NCBI GenBank assembly: GCA_964352225.1
Contig: CAYGRM010000002.1
Coordinates: 6,097-70,096, forward strand
Direction of reading: 5' to 3'
Length of the DNA: 64,000 bases
From: CAJQQY01 sp964352225
GTDB lineage: Bacteria; Bacteroidota; Bacteroidia; Chitinophagales; Saprospiraceae
A model generated the notes under the pieces. It was not told the origin of the DNA. It ran no database searches and saw nothing but the letters and a program-made list of their open reading frames with translations. Every line of letters begins with the position of its first letter. The first letter of the stretch is position 1. Shown here in pieces: positions 1-8,787 of this stretch. Made by a program: the position numbers and the translations under genes.

Positions 1-1
1 A

Positions 2-355
2 GCAAGTTTGACAAGACTGCTCATCGAAACACCTTACGAAGCTCGTCAAATTTTGGATTGGATCGGCCAAGCCAAACTAGTTTGCTATGCAAAAAACGAT
101 GTGGACAAGTTACGTAGCGTAGGGATTCGATCTATTTTTGATTTTAAAAAAGGAAATAAGTCCAGAGTAGCACTTCGTGAAATTTCAGATTCGATAGGAA
201 TAGTCTCTCCATTATTAGAAGTCATTGCAGAGCAAGTAGAAGCGGATAAGGGCATTGATAATTTGTATAAATTTCATGTCAATGTGGATGATCCCAATCA
301 AGACATTTCCTTAGAGGAAATTAATTCGAATGCTGATGAAGATGCTGTTGGGTGA
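2..355 (+). CDS. Hypothetical protein, 3' end only
   Basis: The frame is already open at the left edge, so this is the C-terminal 117 residues of a longer protein ending at TGA 353-355. The visible part looks soluble and mostly helical, with a stretch (AKNDVDKLRSVGIRSIFDF) that could be a helix-hairpin-helix-like turn and an acidic tail. There is no membrane segment and no motif I recognise. A TTG at 8 could be a start, but nothing favours it. A long inverted repeat begins directly after the stop. Function unknown. Confidence 0.5.
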   Translation, partial: ASLTRLLIETPYEARQILDWIGQAKLVCYAKNDVDKLRSVGIRSIFDFKKGNKSRVALREISDSIGIVSPLLEVIAEQVEADKGIDNLYKFHVNVDDPNQDISLEEINSNADEDAVG

Positions 356-356
356 T

Positions 357-474
357 CTTGGGGAATATCGAATACGGATTTGAGAAGTTTGACTATATTT
401 CTCATAGCTTTCTTTAGTAGAGTTGGTCAAACTTCTCAAATTATAAATCCTTATTCTTAAATCGATATTCCCAA
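357..474. repeat. Palindromic intergenic repeat, GAATATCG type
   Basis: Nested inverted repeat filling most of the gap between the partial gene and the OmpA-type gene. Outer arms are TTGGGGAATATCGA (358-371) and its complement TCGATATTCCCAA (462-474), with one bulged base. The inner arms, 378-393 and 426-441, are a perfect 16-bp match (ATTTGAGAAGTTTGAC). It starts 2 nt after the upstream stop codon. The GAATATCG arms resemble the element at 59371-59476. It may also act as a transcription terminator, but there is no clean U-tract. Confidence 0.7.
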
Positions 475-551
475 AATATATAACTTCTTTCCTCTTTTTC
501 TCGTTTAAAAAACTGTGGCATTCTTAATTTAGTAAAATGCAAGATTAAAAA

Positions 552-1664
552 ATGAGAATTTTTTCACTTATACTGCTTTCCCTGATTTGGAGTGCAACTC
601 TTATAGCACAAGCTCCTGCTATGAAAAAAAGTGAAAACATTGTTCCTAATCCTAGTTTTGAAAAATATTCGAGTACTCCGATTGGATGGTTTTACAAAGG
701 AAAACATTTTACTGATGTGATGAAATATTGGAGTTCAGCAACGGGATCATCTCCTGATGTTTTTGGTTCCAGAATTCGAGTTCCTGCACATTGGGCGGCC
801 AAAGGTTTTGGTCTCCAAAAACCAAGAACGGGAGAGTCGATGGTCGGGATCACCGTTTTTGGATGTGAAGATGGAAAACCTCATTGTAGAGAGTATATTC
901 AAATCCAACTGAGGGAACCATTGATTATTGGCCAAAATTATTCAGTTGAATTTTACACCAGCCATTTGCCTCGTTCCATTCAAGTAAATAATCTCGGGAT
1001 GTTTTTTTCTACAAAAAAATATGATGAGATTTTAGATATTCCAATTAAAGAGACTCCTCAGTTTTTTTCTAAAAATATTATAAAAGCAGGACACGGAGAG
1101 TGGGCAAAAGTTAATGGAGAATTTCAAGCAGAAACGGATGCAGAGTTTCTAATCATCGGAAATTTCTTTCCCGATAGTTTGACCACCACTAATATCACAA
1201 ATCCTAATTCTCTAAAGTATGGCTACTATTATATTGATGATATTTTAGTCAAAAAAGAACCACCATTTTTAGATGTTCCCGAAGAGAATAAAATCTCAAC
1301 TTGGGAACCTATCCAAGAAGGAAAAATTATCCGACTTGAAAATATCTTTTTTGATATTGATGAGGCTGAGCTATTGCCACATTCTCATATCGAATTACAA
1401 AAACTATTAAACCTTCTCCAAACTTATCCAGATATGATTATCGAAATAAGTGGCCATACAGACATTGATGGAGATGACAAATACAACTTGCAATTATCAA
1501 CCCGTAGAGCAAAGGCAGTAGTCGAATATTTAATTTCAGAAGGCATCTCTCCTCACCGTACATTGTACAATGGATACGGAAGTTCTAAACCCATAGCAGA
1601 AAATCATACTGCTCTAGGAAAGCAGTTAAATAGGCGTGTTGAATTTTTAATTTTAAAAAAATGA
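552..1664 (+). CDS. OmpA-family outer-membrane/peptidoglycan-associated protein
   Basis: A 370-residue exported protein. Residues 1-20 form a signal peptide (MRIFSLILLSLIWSATLIAQ, cleavage after the AQ typical of this phylum). Residues ~28-235 look like a beta-sandwich, starting with the VPNPSFE motif often seen in carbohydrate-binding-like modules. Residues ~258-370 are an OmpA C-terminal domain: NIFFDIDEAELLP, then ISGHTD and the LSTRRAKAVVEYL helix, whose Asp and Arg normally bind diaminopimelate in peptidoglycan. It probably anchors an envelope structure to the cell wall. Its sandwich-plus-OmpA architecture is common among Bacteroidota envelope proteins, but the exact role is unknown. It stands alone, with repeat-filled DNA before it and no obvious operon partner. 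Confidence 0.85.
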   Translation: MRIFSLILLSLIWSATLIAQAPAMKKSENIVPNPSFEKYSSTPIGWFYKGKHFTDVMKYWSSATGSSPDVFGSRIRVPAHWAAKGFGLQKPRTGESMVGITVFGCEDGKPHCREYIQIQLREPLIIGQNYSVEFYTSHLPRSIQVNNLGMFFSTKKYDEILDIPIKETPQFFSKNIIKAGHGEWAKVNGEFQAETDAEFLIIGNFFPDSLTTTNITNPNSLKYGYYYIDDILVKKEPPFLDVPEENKISTWEPIQEGKIIRLENIFFDIDEAELLPHSHIELQKLLNLLQTYPDMIIEISGHTDIDGDDKYNLQLSTRRAKAVVEYLISEGISPHRTLYNGYGSSKPIAENHTALGKQLNRRVEFLILKK

Positions 1665-1808
1665 AATTCTACGTTATATTTGTATTGAATTAAAAATTAA
1701 CGAACCTAAATAAACGACTACTCTTCTTTATTTTCCAACATGTTTAATTGGAATGAAAAACGCGCCTGCGATTTTCAAACAAATTTTTTATTTTTTAATA
1801 CTTCAAAT

Positions 1809-2372
1809 ATGAGTGTAAATAAAATCAAAAGTCATTGGAATGAACGTTGGGTAAAAGTAAAAGCGAAAGCTCCTACTAAAAAATGCAACTATTATTTCTC
1901 AGACTATGGTCGACTGAAAAGTGTCGACAAAATGTCCGGCAATGAAAAATTGCTGAAGGGGTCCCTAATGAAACAAGGATTCATGCAATTAAATTTGAAA
2001 CTAGAAGACGGCGTTCGGCAAGGCTTCTATGTTCATCAATTAGTTGCGAATGCCTTTCTAAAAAAAGAAAAAGGTAAAAATATGTTAATTCATATTGATG
2101 GCAACAAGTTGAACAACTATTGGGAAAATTTAAAACGAGTCGACCGAAAAGGAATGACTGAGCATCAAATTAATCAAGGAGTTTACTTGCACGAAAACAG
2201 AAAAATGCCTTCTCATGCAAAAATGAATGAGACTAAAGTTCGGCTGCTCAAGAAGAGATTACAAGAAGGAAAGACCAAACGAAAAGTTTTGGCAAAAAGT
2301 TTTGGCATCACAGAAACACAAGTAAGACGAATTGAAAAAGGTGAGAATTGGGGACACGTTACCGTTGATTAA
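1809..2372 (+). CDS. Free-standing NUMOD4/HNH-type protein with C-terminal HTH
   Basis: 187 residues from the ATG at 1809; an in-frame ATG at 1740 would add 23 residues rich in Phe and Asn that look non-conserved. The N-terminal part (YYFSDYGRLKSVD, residues ~30-42) resembles NUMOD4, a DNA-binding module of homing endonucleases. It is followed by VHQLVANAFL (~75) and IHIDGNKLNNYWENL (~94-108), the pattern of HNH_3 nucleases with His, Asp and Asn in place. Residues ~143-180 look like a helix-turn-helix (VLAKSFGITETQVRRIEKG). Such genes are often single mobile or domesticated endonucleases. There is no intron or host gene around it, so it may be a solitary homing-type gene or a resident regulator. 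Nuclease activity is inferred from motifs only. Confidence 0.65.
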   Translation: MSVNKIKSHWNERWVKVKAKAPTKKCNYYFSDYGRLKSVDKMSGNEKLLKGSLMKQGFMQLNLKLEDGVRQGFYVHQLVANAFLKKEKGKNMLIHIDGNKLNNYWENLKRVDRKGMTEHQINQGVYLHENRKMPSHAKMNETKVRLLKKRLQEGKTKRKVLAKSFGITETQVRRIEKGENWGHVTVD

Positions 2373-2474
2373 TTACTTGAAATTATCCCAACAACCTTTA
2401 TCATATTCAACCCAAACAAAGCATAATAACCTCTTGATTAATATGTTTGTCGAAAACATAAATTAATCTTAATA

Positions 2475-2514
2475 TTGACCTGATGATTTTTTTCATCAGG
2501 TCAACTTATTTTTA
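2475..2514 (+). terminator. Hairpin before rnhB, probable terminator
   Basis: Perfect 12-bp stem (TTGACCTGATGA, 2475-2486; complement 2493-2504) closed by a loop of six T, followed by a T-rich stretch. It lies ~100 nt after the HNH-type gene and only 16 nt before the rnhB ATG, so it could also lie in the rnhB leader. Confidence 0.55.
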
Positions 2515-2519
2515 GACAC

Positions 2520-3107
2520 ATGTTGAAATCTTATTTTAGGAAAAACGAAATTGAAGCTGGATGCGATGAAGCAGGTAGAGGCTGTTTGGCTGGGCCTGTT
2601 TTTGCGGCAGCCGTAATTTTACCAAAAAAGTTCAAACACCCTCTTCTAAATGATTCAAAATTGATGACAGAGAAGCATCGTGAGCTACTTCGACCAATCA
2701 TCGAAGAAAAAGCGATTGCTTGGGCCGTAGCACAAGTCGCCCCTTTGGAAATAGATGACGTGAATATTTTAAATGCTTCTTTTTTAGCAATGCATCGAGC
2801 TGTGGATCAATTGGAGGTCACTCCATCTTTATTATTAATTGATGGAAATAGATTTAACGCATATCCAAATATTGCGCATGAATGCATTATAAAAGGGGAT
2901 AGTAAATTTCGTTCAATTGCGGCGGCTTCTGTTTTGGCTAAAACTTATCGAGATGATTTTATGAAAAATTTAGCGCAGCAATTTCCTGATTACGGTTGGA
3001 TTTCCAATAAAGGTTACCCTACAAAAGCGCACCGAGCTGCAATCAAAATTCACGGAGCGACAAAGCATCATCGAATGACATTTCGATTGTTGGCTGATGA
3101 AGAATAG
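2520..3107 (+). CDS. rnhB: Ribonuclease HII
   Basis: 195 residues, normal for the family. RNase HII cuts the RNA strand of RNA-DNA hybrids and begins removal of single ribonucleotides misincorporated in DNA; it is cytoplasmic. Diagnostic motifs are all present: GCDEAGRGCLAGPV (D16, E17), LLIDGN (D108), and the block GDSKFRSIAAASVLAKTYRD (~126-145), which holds the remaining catalytic Asp. The C-terminal KGYPTKAHRAAI-G--KHHR segment is also typical. The TAG stop is the first part of a perfect 33-bp inverted repeat shared with the convergent gene, so the end of this gene is effectively defined by the repeat. Confidence 0.95.
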   Translation: MLKSYFRKNEIEAGCDEAGRGCLAGPVFAAAVILPKKFKHPLLNDSKLMTEKHRELLRPIIEEKAIAWAVAQVAPLEIDDVNILNASFLAMHRAVDQLEVTPSLLLIDGNRFNAYPNIAHECIIKGDSKFRSIAAASVLAKTYRDDFMKNLAQQFPDYGWISNKGYPTKAHRAAIKIHGATKHHRMTFRLLADEE

Positions 3108-3224
3108 TTTTTTGCCGCAGACTTAAGCTGACTTTTTTTTATGGCTTTTAGCTGACCTATTTCATAAAATATAAAGTCTGTGAAAAGTCATAAAAAGTCA
3201 GCTTAAGTCTGCGGCAAAAAACTA
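3105..3224. repeat. Perfect long inverted repeat joining two stop codons (GCC-CAGACTT type)
   Basis: Arms of 33 bp (3105-3137 and 3192-3224) are perfectly complementary and begin TAGTTTTTTGCCGCAGACTT. The outermost three bases are the TAG stop codons of rnhB (plus strand) and the metallo-hydrolase (minus strand). The inner part also has partial symmetry. A diverged copy lies at 8683-8787. The stem ends in T runs on both strands, so it probably serves as a bidirectional terminator as well as being a dispersed repeat. Confidence 0.9.
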
Positions 3225-3863
3225 CTGCAAAAACGGATTAAACTGCTTCTCATGCCCAATCGTCGTCGCTTGCATATGTCCAGAGTAAACTTTCACATCA
3301 TCTCCTAATGGCAAAAATTTATTTTTAATTACAGAAATTAATGTTGGAAAATCTCCTCCTGGCAAATCTGTTCGCCCAATACTCTCTCGAAATAAAACAT
3401 CTCCTGCAATTAGGTATTTGTCTTTTTTACTGAAAAAAGAAATGCTCGCAGGAGAATGTCCTGGTGTGAAAAGTGTTTCCAATTCAGTATTTCCAAATCT
3501 AATAATATCTCCTTCTTCGATAAATTTTGTTGCCGCAGGCGAAGGTTCTGGAAATGGGATTCCATAACTTTGGCTAATCATCGGAGCAGCTTCCAATACA
3601 GGAATTTCGCCTCGATGAATTTCCAATTCTAAATCATATTTCTCTGCCACAAATCGATTTCCAAAAATATGATCGAGGTGACAATGCGTATTGATAAGTC
3701 GCACCGGTTTTAAATTATTTTTTTCAATAAAATCAACCAATTGATCTTTTTCATTCTGAGTAAAACACCCTGGATCTATAATGATACATTCTTTGGTCTC
3801 ATCATGTAAAATGTAGGTGTTCTCCTGAAAAGGATTAAAGGTAAATTTGGCAACAAGACTCAT
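3222..3863 (-). CDS. MBL-fold metallo-hydrolase (glyoxalase II-like)
   Basis: 213 residues, cytoplasmic. The metallo-beta-lactamase fold is shown by THCHLDH (H60, H62, D64, H65), TPGHS (H135), GDVLF (D155) and SGH (H196), a full set of ligands for two metals. It is the compact type without the glyoxalase II C-terminal substrate domain, and the RESIGRTDLPGGD segment after the Asp ligand is typical of YcbL/GloB2-like thioester hydrolases. A role in cleaving S-lactoylglutathione-like or other thioesters is plausible, but the substrate cannot be read from the sequence. It is convergent with rnhB and shares the terminator repeat. Confidence 0.85.
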   Translation of the reverse strand: MSLVAKFTFNPFQENTYILHDETKECIIIDPGCFTQNEKDQLVDFIEKNNLKPVRLINTHCHLDHIFGNRFVAEKYDLELEIHRGEIPVLEAAPMISQSYGIPFPEPSPAATKFIEEGDIIRFGNTELETLFTPGHSPASISFFSKKDKYLIAGDVLFRESIGRTDLPGGDFPTLISVIKNKFLPLGDDVKVYSGHMQATTIGHEKQFNPFLQ

Positions 3864-4121
3864 CTTTTTTCGTTTTTAATTAATACTATGAAATTTTGTA
3901 TTCAAGGCTGCAAATAAAATCAATTTACGTGAATTCATCAAACAATAGATTTATATTAATGTTGTATTTGAGAATTTGATTTTACTAGAAAAAGTTTCAC
4001 CTTAAAAATGAATTAAAAAAGAGATAATTTTCTTTGATTTACTCACCTAAATACTCTTTTTTTCGTCGTTAAAATTAAGGATCTTCATAGCACCTATTTT
4101 ATCACTACACAATTCTGAACT
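3864..4121. other. Intergenic region between divergent genes
   Basis: 258 bp between the starts of the minus-strand hydrolase and the plus-strand PD40-barrel gene. It is very AT-rich and presumably carries both promoters. I see no strong palindrome, repeat or convincing −33/−7 pair. Confidence 0.4.
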
Positions 4122-7100
4122 ATGCGACTGCAAAAATATTTACTTCTCTTCTTCGCTACCTGCTTTTGCACCTTGTCATTTGCCCAAACCAATCAAGTAG
4201 AATTTGGGAAGAACCGAGTTCAATATCATGATGATTTTGATGATTGGTTGATGTATGAAAGTTATAACTTCATCACCTATTGGTATGGAAAAGGAAGAAA
4301 TATCGGTCAGTCAGTTGTGTTGATGGCAGAGCAAGACTACGATGGCATTCAAAATATTTTGGAACATCGGATGAATGATAAAATTGAAATTATCGTCTAT
4401 ACTGATATTACAGATTTGAAGCAAAGTAATATTGGAAGCGAGGAAGCCTTTGTGAATACTGGTGGTCAAACTAAAATTGTCGGTAATAAAATTTTTGTTC
4501 ACTTTGATGGAAATCATAATAATTTACGTCGACAAGTTCGAGAAGGAATTGCTTCCGTTTATTTGAATGCAATGTTGTTTGGTGCCAACTTGCAAGAGAT
4601 TGTTCAGAATGCGGTGATGATGAATTTGCCGATGTGGTTTAAAGATGGATTGATTTCATATGTTGGAGAAGAGTGGAATACGGAATTAGATAATCGGTTG
4701 CGCGATGTGATTTTGCACGAAGATTTTGAAGACTTCGAAGACATCGCTGAAAAGTATCCGAAACTTGCTGGTCATGCTTTATGGTACTACATTGGTCAAA
4801 ATTATGGAAAAAGTACGGTGAGTAATTTACTCTATTTGACCAGAATTAATCGAAGTGTGGAGAGTGGATTTTTGTACGTACTCGGTAGTTCTTATAATCG
4901 AACTTTGGATAGTTGGATGATGTATTTTCGACAGAGATACAAAGCTGAAGCGAAAGGATTAGCTGAAATCGAAGGAGAAAATATAAGCATAAAAAATAAA
5001 CGTAAACTTCCTTTGACTCAAGTCAAAATTAGTCCTGATGGGGAAAAAATTGCCTACGTTGCAAATGAAATTGGAAAGTATAAAGTCTATATTCAAGACC
5101 TTCAAACAGGCAAACGACAGTTCGTTACTAAAGGTGGTTTTAGAAATGCCTTCCAAGCAACTGATTATAATTATCCTTTGCTAGCTTGGAATCCAAATAA
5201 CATGGAACTGGGAATCATTATAGAAAGAAGAGATGTCATCAAAACTATTCAGTATGATTTAAATACTAAGAAAAAAATAACAGATTTTTTAGATCCACAG
5301 TATGATCGAATTTTTAGTATGGACTATATCAATACTGGTAAGTTAGTTTTATCTGCACAGGTAAATGGCTATTCTGATATTTTCACTTATACCTTTTCAA
5401 CTCGACAAACAGCAAGAATCACTAATGATTTTTGGGACGACTTGAATGCCTCGTTTGTGAAAATTCACGGACAGAAAGGAATCCTTTTCTCTTCGAATCG
5501 CCAGGATGTAATGATGGAACGAAGTAAGTTAGACTCGATTCTTCCAACTAATACTTTTGATTTATTTTATTATAGTTTTGATAAAAACTCCAATGAGTTA
5601 GTTCGAGTGACGAACACACCTTTGGCAAATGAGTGGAAAGCAACTCAAGTCGATAGCACTTGGTTTACTTACATTAGCGATGAAAGTGGAATTTTTAATC
5701 GTCAGTCAGGTTACTTGGAAGACTACGTTGCTTATTATGAAAAAACACATCACTTAAACGATGGATCAAAAATCGTCTTACATCAAGATTCAACTTTAGC
5801 GAGTTTGGATAGTACGATGATCGACTCTACCACTTTTCAACCAATAGTAAAAACGCGAGCACTCGTTCAAAATAATACCAACTACAATCGAAACATCGTT
5901 GAGCAACATACCGCTCCACGATCAGGTAAATTAGTAGAAACTGTTTTTGCAGATGATGCTTATAAAGTATACATCCGAGCGATGAATCCTGAAAAAACAA
6001 CAGAGCCCCGAACAACTCGCTTCAATAGACAAAAATTAAAACAACAGGAAAGTCTCGATGGCGATCTCGAACCAGAAATCAAAGAGAGCAATGTTGGTAT
6101 CCAAATTTTGGAAGAAGCTGAAACACAGGAGCCGATCGAGGTTGCAGATATTCCAGTTGAAAAACAGGATACTAATAAAATCGACATTGATAATTATATG
6201 TTCCAAAGTGAATTTGACGAGGAAGAAACACCTGCTGAAATCGTTGTAGTAGAAAAAGATAAAGGCGAATTAAAATTACAAAGAGTTCCAACAGAAACTA
6301 ATCCCATCGCAGTAACTCAAGATGACAAAAATAAATTGGTCACCTTCCGACCTGCGCGAATAGTTCCTTATCGTTTAAAATTCAAAACAGATTTTATCAC
6401 CACTACTTTAGACAATAGTTTATTGTTTGGTGGCTTAGATACTTATGCAGGAGAACGACAAGAATTTTCTTATCCGCCTCCAGGCATTTTATTGAAAGCA
6501 AATTTCAAAGATTTATTTGAAGATTATATTGTGGAAGGTGGTGTTCGACTACCTACTACGTTCAATGGAACTGAATTCTTTTTATTATTTGATAATAAAA
6601 AAGGTCGAATGGATAAGCGATTTGCGGTGTATCGAAAATCAGCTCGATATAATTTACCACCAATTGCTAACTCTCCAAATCCGAAACTTCGGGAGACTAG
6701 TTTTATTGGATATTTTGAAGCTCGATATCCTTTGGACATTTTTAGAAGTATTCGAGCATCCTCGACTTTGAGATTGGATAATCAGATTCTACTTTCGACA
6801 GATGCAATTTCTTTGAGTGCCCCCGTTAATCCTGAGCAGCGGTTAGGACTTAAATTAGAATATGTTTTTGACAACACTTTAGATGTTGCCATTAATATCA
6901 AAAATGGAACTCGATATAAATTTTCCGCAGAGGTTATCAAAAGATTTGATGTAGAATTAATTGATGATTTCAAAGTAGATTTAGGAACAGGTTTTATGAC
7001 AGTTTTAGGAGTTGATGCTCGTCATTATCAACGGTTGGACAAACGATCTATTCTGGCCATGAGATTCGCAGCAGCTACTTCTTTTGGTTCTGAAAATATT

Positions 7101-7601
7101 TTATACACCTTAGGTGGAGTCGATGGTTGGTTATTTCCATCATTCAATAATGAAATTGATTATCCCGCTTCTGACAAATTTGCTTACCAAACTTTAGCAA
7201 ATAACATTCGTGGTTTCAGAAATAATATTCGAAATGGAAGTTCTTACGCATTATTCAATGCTGAATTAAGAATCCCCATTATCACCTATTTTTCTAATTC
7301 AATTCGGTCTTCATTTTTTAGAAATTTACAAGTGACTGGCTTCTTCGATGTAGGAACTGCTTGGCAAGGTTTAACTCCATTTAGTGATGAAAATCCACTA
7401 AATACTACTTTCGTAACTGGTGCCAATGCACCTGTTCAAATCAAGGTTAATTATTTTAGAGATCCGATTGTAGCTGGTTATGGATTTGGAGTACGCAGTA
7501 TGTTGTTTGGATATTTTATTCGATTGGATTATGGTTGGGGAATTGAGACGAGAGTGATACAAGATCCAAGATGGCATTTTGCGATGGGGCTGGACTTTTA
7601 G
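4122..7601 (+). CDS. Large exported protein: PD40/TolB-like propeller plus Omp85-like beta-barrel
   Basis: 1159 residues with a signal peptide (MRLQKYLLLFFATCFCTLSFAQ). The N-terminal ~280 residues are a globular peptidase-like region without a visible HExxH. Residues ~290-490 carry PD40/TolB-type propeller repeats (SPDGEKIAYVANEIGKYKVY and later copies). An acidic, probably disordered linker spans ~610-740. The last ~400 residues are beta-strand rich with the NIRGFR motif, YALFNAELRIPI and TGFFDVGTAW strands, and a C-terminal Phe, as in Omp85/surface-antigen barrels. The protein would sit in the outer membrane with its propeller in the periplasm. It stands alone and ends at a strong terminator. 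Function unknown; TolB-like binding or outer-membrane protein assembly is a guess. Confidence 0.7.
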   Translation: MRLQKYLLLFFATCFCTLSFAQTNQVEFGKNRVQYHDDFDDWLMYESYNFITYWYGKGRNIGQSVVLMAEQDYDGIQNILEHRMNDKIEIIVYTDITDLKQSNIGSEEAFVNTGGQTKIVGNKIFVHFDGNHNNLRRQVREGIASVYLNAMLFGANLQEIVQNAVMMNLPMWFKDGLISYVGEEWNTELDNRLRDVILHEDFEDFEDIAEKYPKLAGHALWYYIGQNYGKSTVSNLLYLTRINRSVESGFLYVLGSSYNRTLDSWMMYFRQRYKAEAKGLAEIEGENISIKNKRKLPLTQVKISPDGEKIAYVANEIGKYKVYIQDLQTGKRQFVTKGGFRNAFQATDYNYPLLAWNPNNMELGIIIERRDVIKTIQYDLNTKKKITDFLDPQYDRIFSMDYINTGKLVLSAQVNGYSDIFTYTFSTRQTARITNDFWDDLNASFVKIHGQKGILFSSNRQDVMMERSKLDSILPTNTFDLFYYSFDKNSNELVRVTNTPLANEWKATQVDSTWFTYISDESGIFNRQSGYLEDYVAYYEKTHHLNDGSKIVLHQDSTLASLDSTMIDSTTFQPIVKTRALVQNNTNYNRNIVEQHTAPRSGKLVETVFADDAYKVYIRAMNPEKTTEPRTTRFNRQKLKQQESLDGDLEPEIKESNVGIQILEEAETQEPIEVADIPVEKQDTNKIDIDNYMFQSEFDEEETPAEIVVVEKDKGELKLQRVPTETNPIAVTQDDKNKLVTFRPARIVPYRLKFKTDFITTTLDNSLLFGGLDTYAGERQEFSYPPPGILLKANFKDLFEDYIVEGGVRLPTTFNGTEFFLLFDNKKGRMDKRFAVYRKSARYNLPPIANSPNPKLRETSFIGYFEARYPLDIFRSIRASSTLRLDNQILLSTDAISLSAPVNPEQRLGLKLEYVFDNTLDVAINIKNGTRYKFSAEVIKRFDVELIDDFKVDLGTGFMTVLGVDARHYQRLDKRSILAMRFAAATSFGSENILYTLGGVDGWLFPSFNNEIDYPASDKFAYQTLANNIRGFRNNIRNGSSYALFNAELRIPIITYFSNSIRSSFFRNLQVTGFFDVGTAWQGLTPFSDENPLNTTFVTGANAPVQIKVNYFRDPIVAGYGFGVRSMLFGYFIRLDYGWGIETRVIQDPRWHFAMGLDF

Positions 7602-7618
7602 AAAATTTATTTTCACAA

Positions 7619-7660
7619 AAAAAGGTGATTGCAATTAGTTGCAATCACCTTTTTCTCTTT
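7619..7660 (+). terminator. Rho-independent terminator
   Basis: Perfect 16-bp stem (AAAAAGGTGATTGCAA, 7619-7634; complement 7639-7654) with a TTAG loop and a T-rich tail, 17 nt after the PD40-barrel gene stop. Confidence 0.9.
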
Positions 7661-7743
7661 TATAAAAAATGAATGAGTTTTAGTTTTAAACCAAATTTCA
7701 AATAAAATCCTTACCTTCAAAATACAATCAAACAACAATATTT

Positions 7744-8685
7744 ATGTCTGGATTTTTGCAAAAAATCATCTTTGTTAGTTTCTTACTTATTTGCATTTCA
7801 TCGTGTAGAGAATCTTCACCTAACAATACTCCTACAAATAATCCTCCTGAAGTAAAAACACCTTCAACGACTCAACCGATTCCAACGATCACAAAAAAAA
7901 AGGATTGCGAAATCCAAAGAAAGATATTGGAGGGTAATCAAAAATTAGTCGATGGAAAAAACACTTTAGTTTGTATCGTTGCCGATGAAAAGGAGAGTCA
8001 CCGAATCTTAGAAATTTACAATACTTCCACTTGCGAGTTGATCAAAAGCGAAATGCTACCTATCAATATCAGCCCTGATTTCCCCTACTTAATTGCAGAT
8101 ATTATTTATAATAAAAATAGTCATTTGGTAGCGATCAAAGGCTACGGCGCAATTTATTGTTACGATGTCGAAAATCAAAAATTGATGGATGCCTTGATTC
8201 CTGATTTCCTAAATGAAAGAATTGCGGTGGATGCTTCTTCTGGAAGTATTAAACATTTGGAGGTTTGGGAAAACTATTTGATTGGTTATGCAACGGATAT
8301 TGGTGCATTTGTATTTGACTTGACTGACACCGCGAATCCTAAAAATCTTTTACCTGCTGCGGAATTTGATTTGAGTGAAGGAGAAGGTGAAGATTTTACC
8401 TCTTTATTTTTCTTAAAATCCCAAAATGGAAAGAATACTTATCAAGCTATTTCACCAAATTACGATTATGATAATTTTAAATTTCAAATCAATCCTCTCT
8501 TTGAAACGCCAAAGGATATAGAGATTTCTATTCCAAAAAAAGACCAAGACAATCGCTTTATTATTTTAAAATTAAAAGATAAAAGTGTTTTTGTAGTTGA
8601 CATGGAAACTCAAAAAAATGTAGCTTTGCCTGACCAAATCAAAAATAAAACCACCCAGGAAATTTTAAAATGGTTAAAAAAATAG
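7744..8685 (+). CDS. Hypothetical lipoprotein
   Basis: 313 residues starting with a lipoprotein signal: hydrophobic segment ending LLICISSC, Cys21 being the probable lipid-modified residue. A Ser/Thr/Pro/Asn-rich linker (~22-50) follows, typical of surface or periplasmic lipoproteins. The remainder has repeated beta-strand patterns (HLVAIKGYGAIYCYDVENQK, GYATDIGAFVFDLTD) that suggest a small propeller reading out values, similar to LVIVD-type repeats. No catalytic motif is visible. It is single, between a strong terminator and a dispersed repeat that abuts its stop codon. Function not recognised. Confidence 0.65.
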   Translation: MSGFLQKIIFVSFLLICISSCRESSPNNTPTNNPPEVKTPSTTQPIPTITKKKDCEIQRKILEGNQKLVDGKNTLVCIVADEKESHRILEIYNTSTCELIKSEMLPINISPDFPYLIADIIYNKNSHLVAIKGYGAIYCYDVENQKLMDALIPDFLNERIAVDASSGSIKHLEVWENYLIGYATDIGAFVFDLTDTANPKNLLPAAEFDLSEGEGEDFTSLFFLKSQNGKNTYQAISPNYDYDNFKFQINPLFETPKDIEISIPKKDQDNRFIILKLKDKSVFVVDMETQKNVALPDQIKNKTTQEILKWLKK

Positions 8686-8787
8686 CCATAGATTTTGACT
8701 GACTTTTTTCATGACTTTTCACAGACCTCACTTATTCCTCTGCGAAAAGTTGTAAAAAAAAGTTAGTCAAAGTCTGTGGCAAAAAAT
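8683..8787. repeat. Palindromic repeat, diverged GCC-CAGACTT copy
   Basis: Imperfect inverted repeat of the same design as the one at 3105-3224. The left arm starts at the lipoprotein TAG stop (TAGCCATAGATTTTGACTGAC); the right arm ends AGTCTGTGGCAAAAAA, seven bases before the aroB ATG. The inner part (TGACTTTTCACAGACCTC) also matches the symmetrical interior of the other copy. It therefore fills the whole gap between the two genes and forms the aroB leader. Confidence 0.8.
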
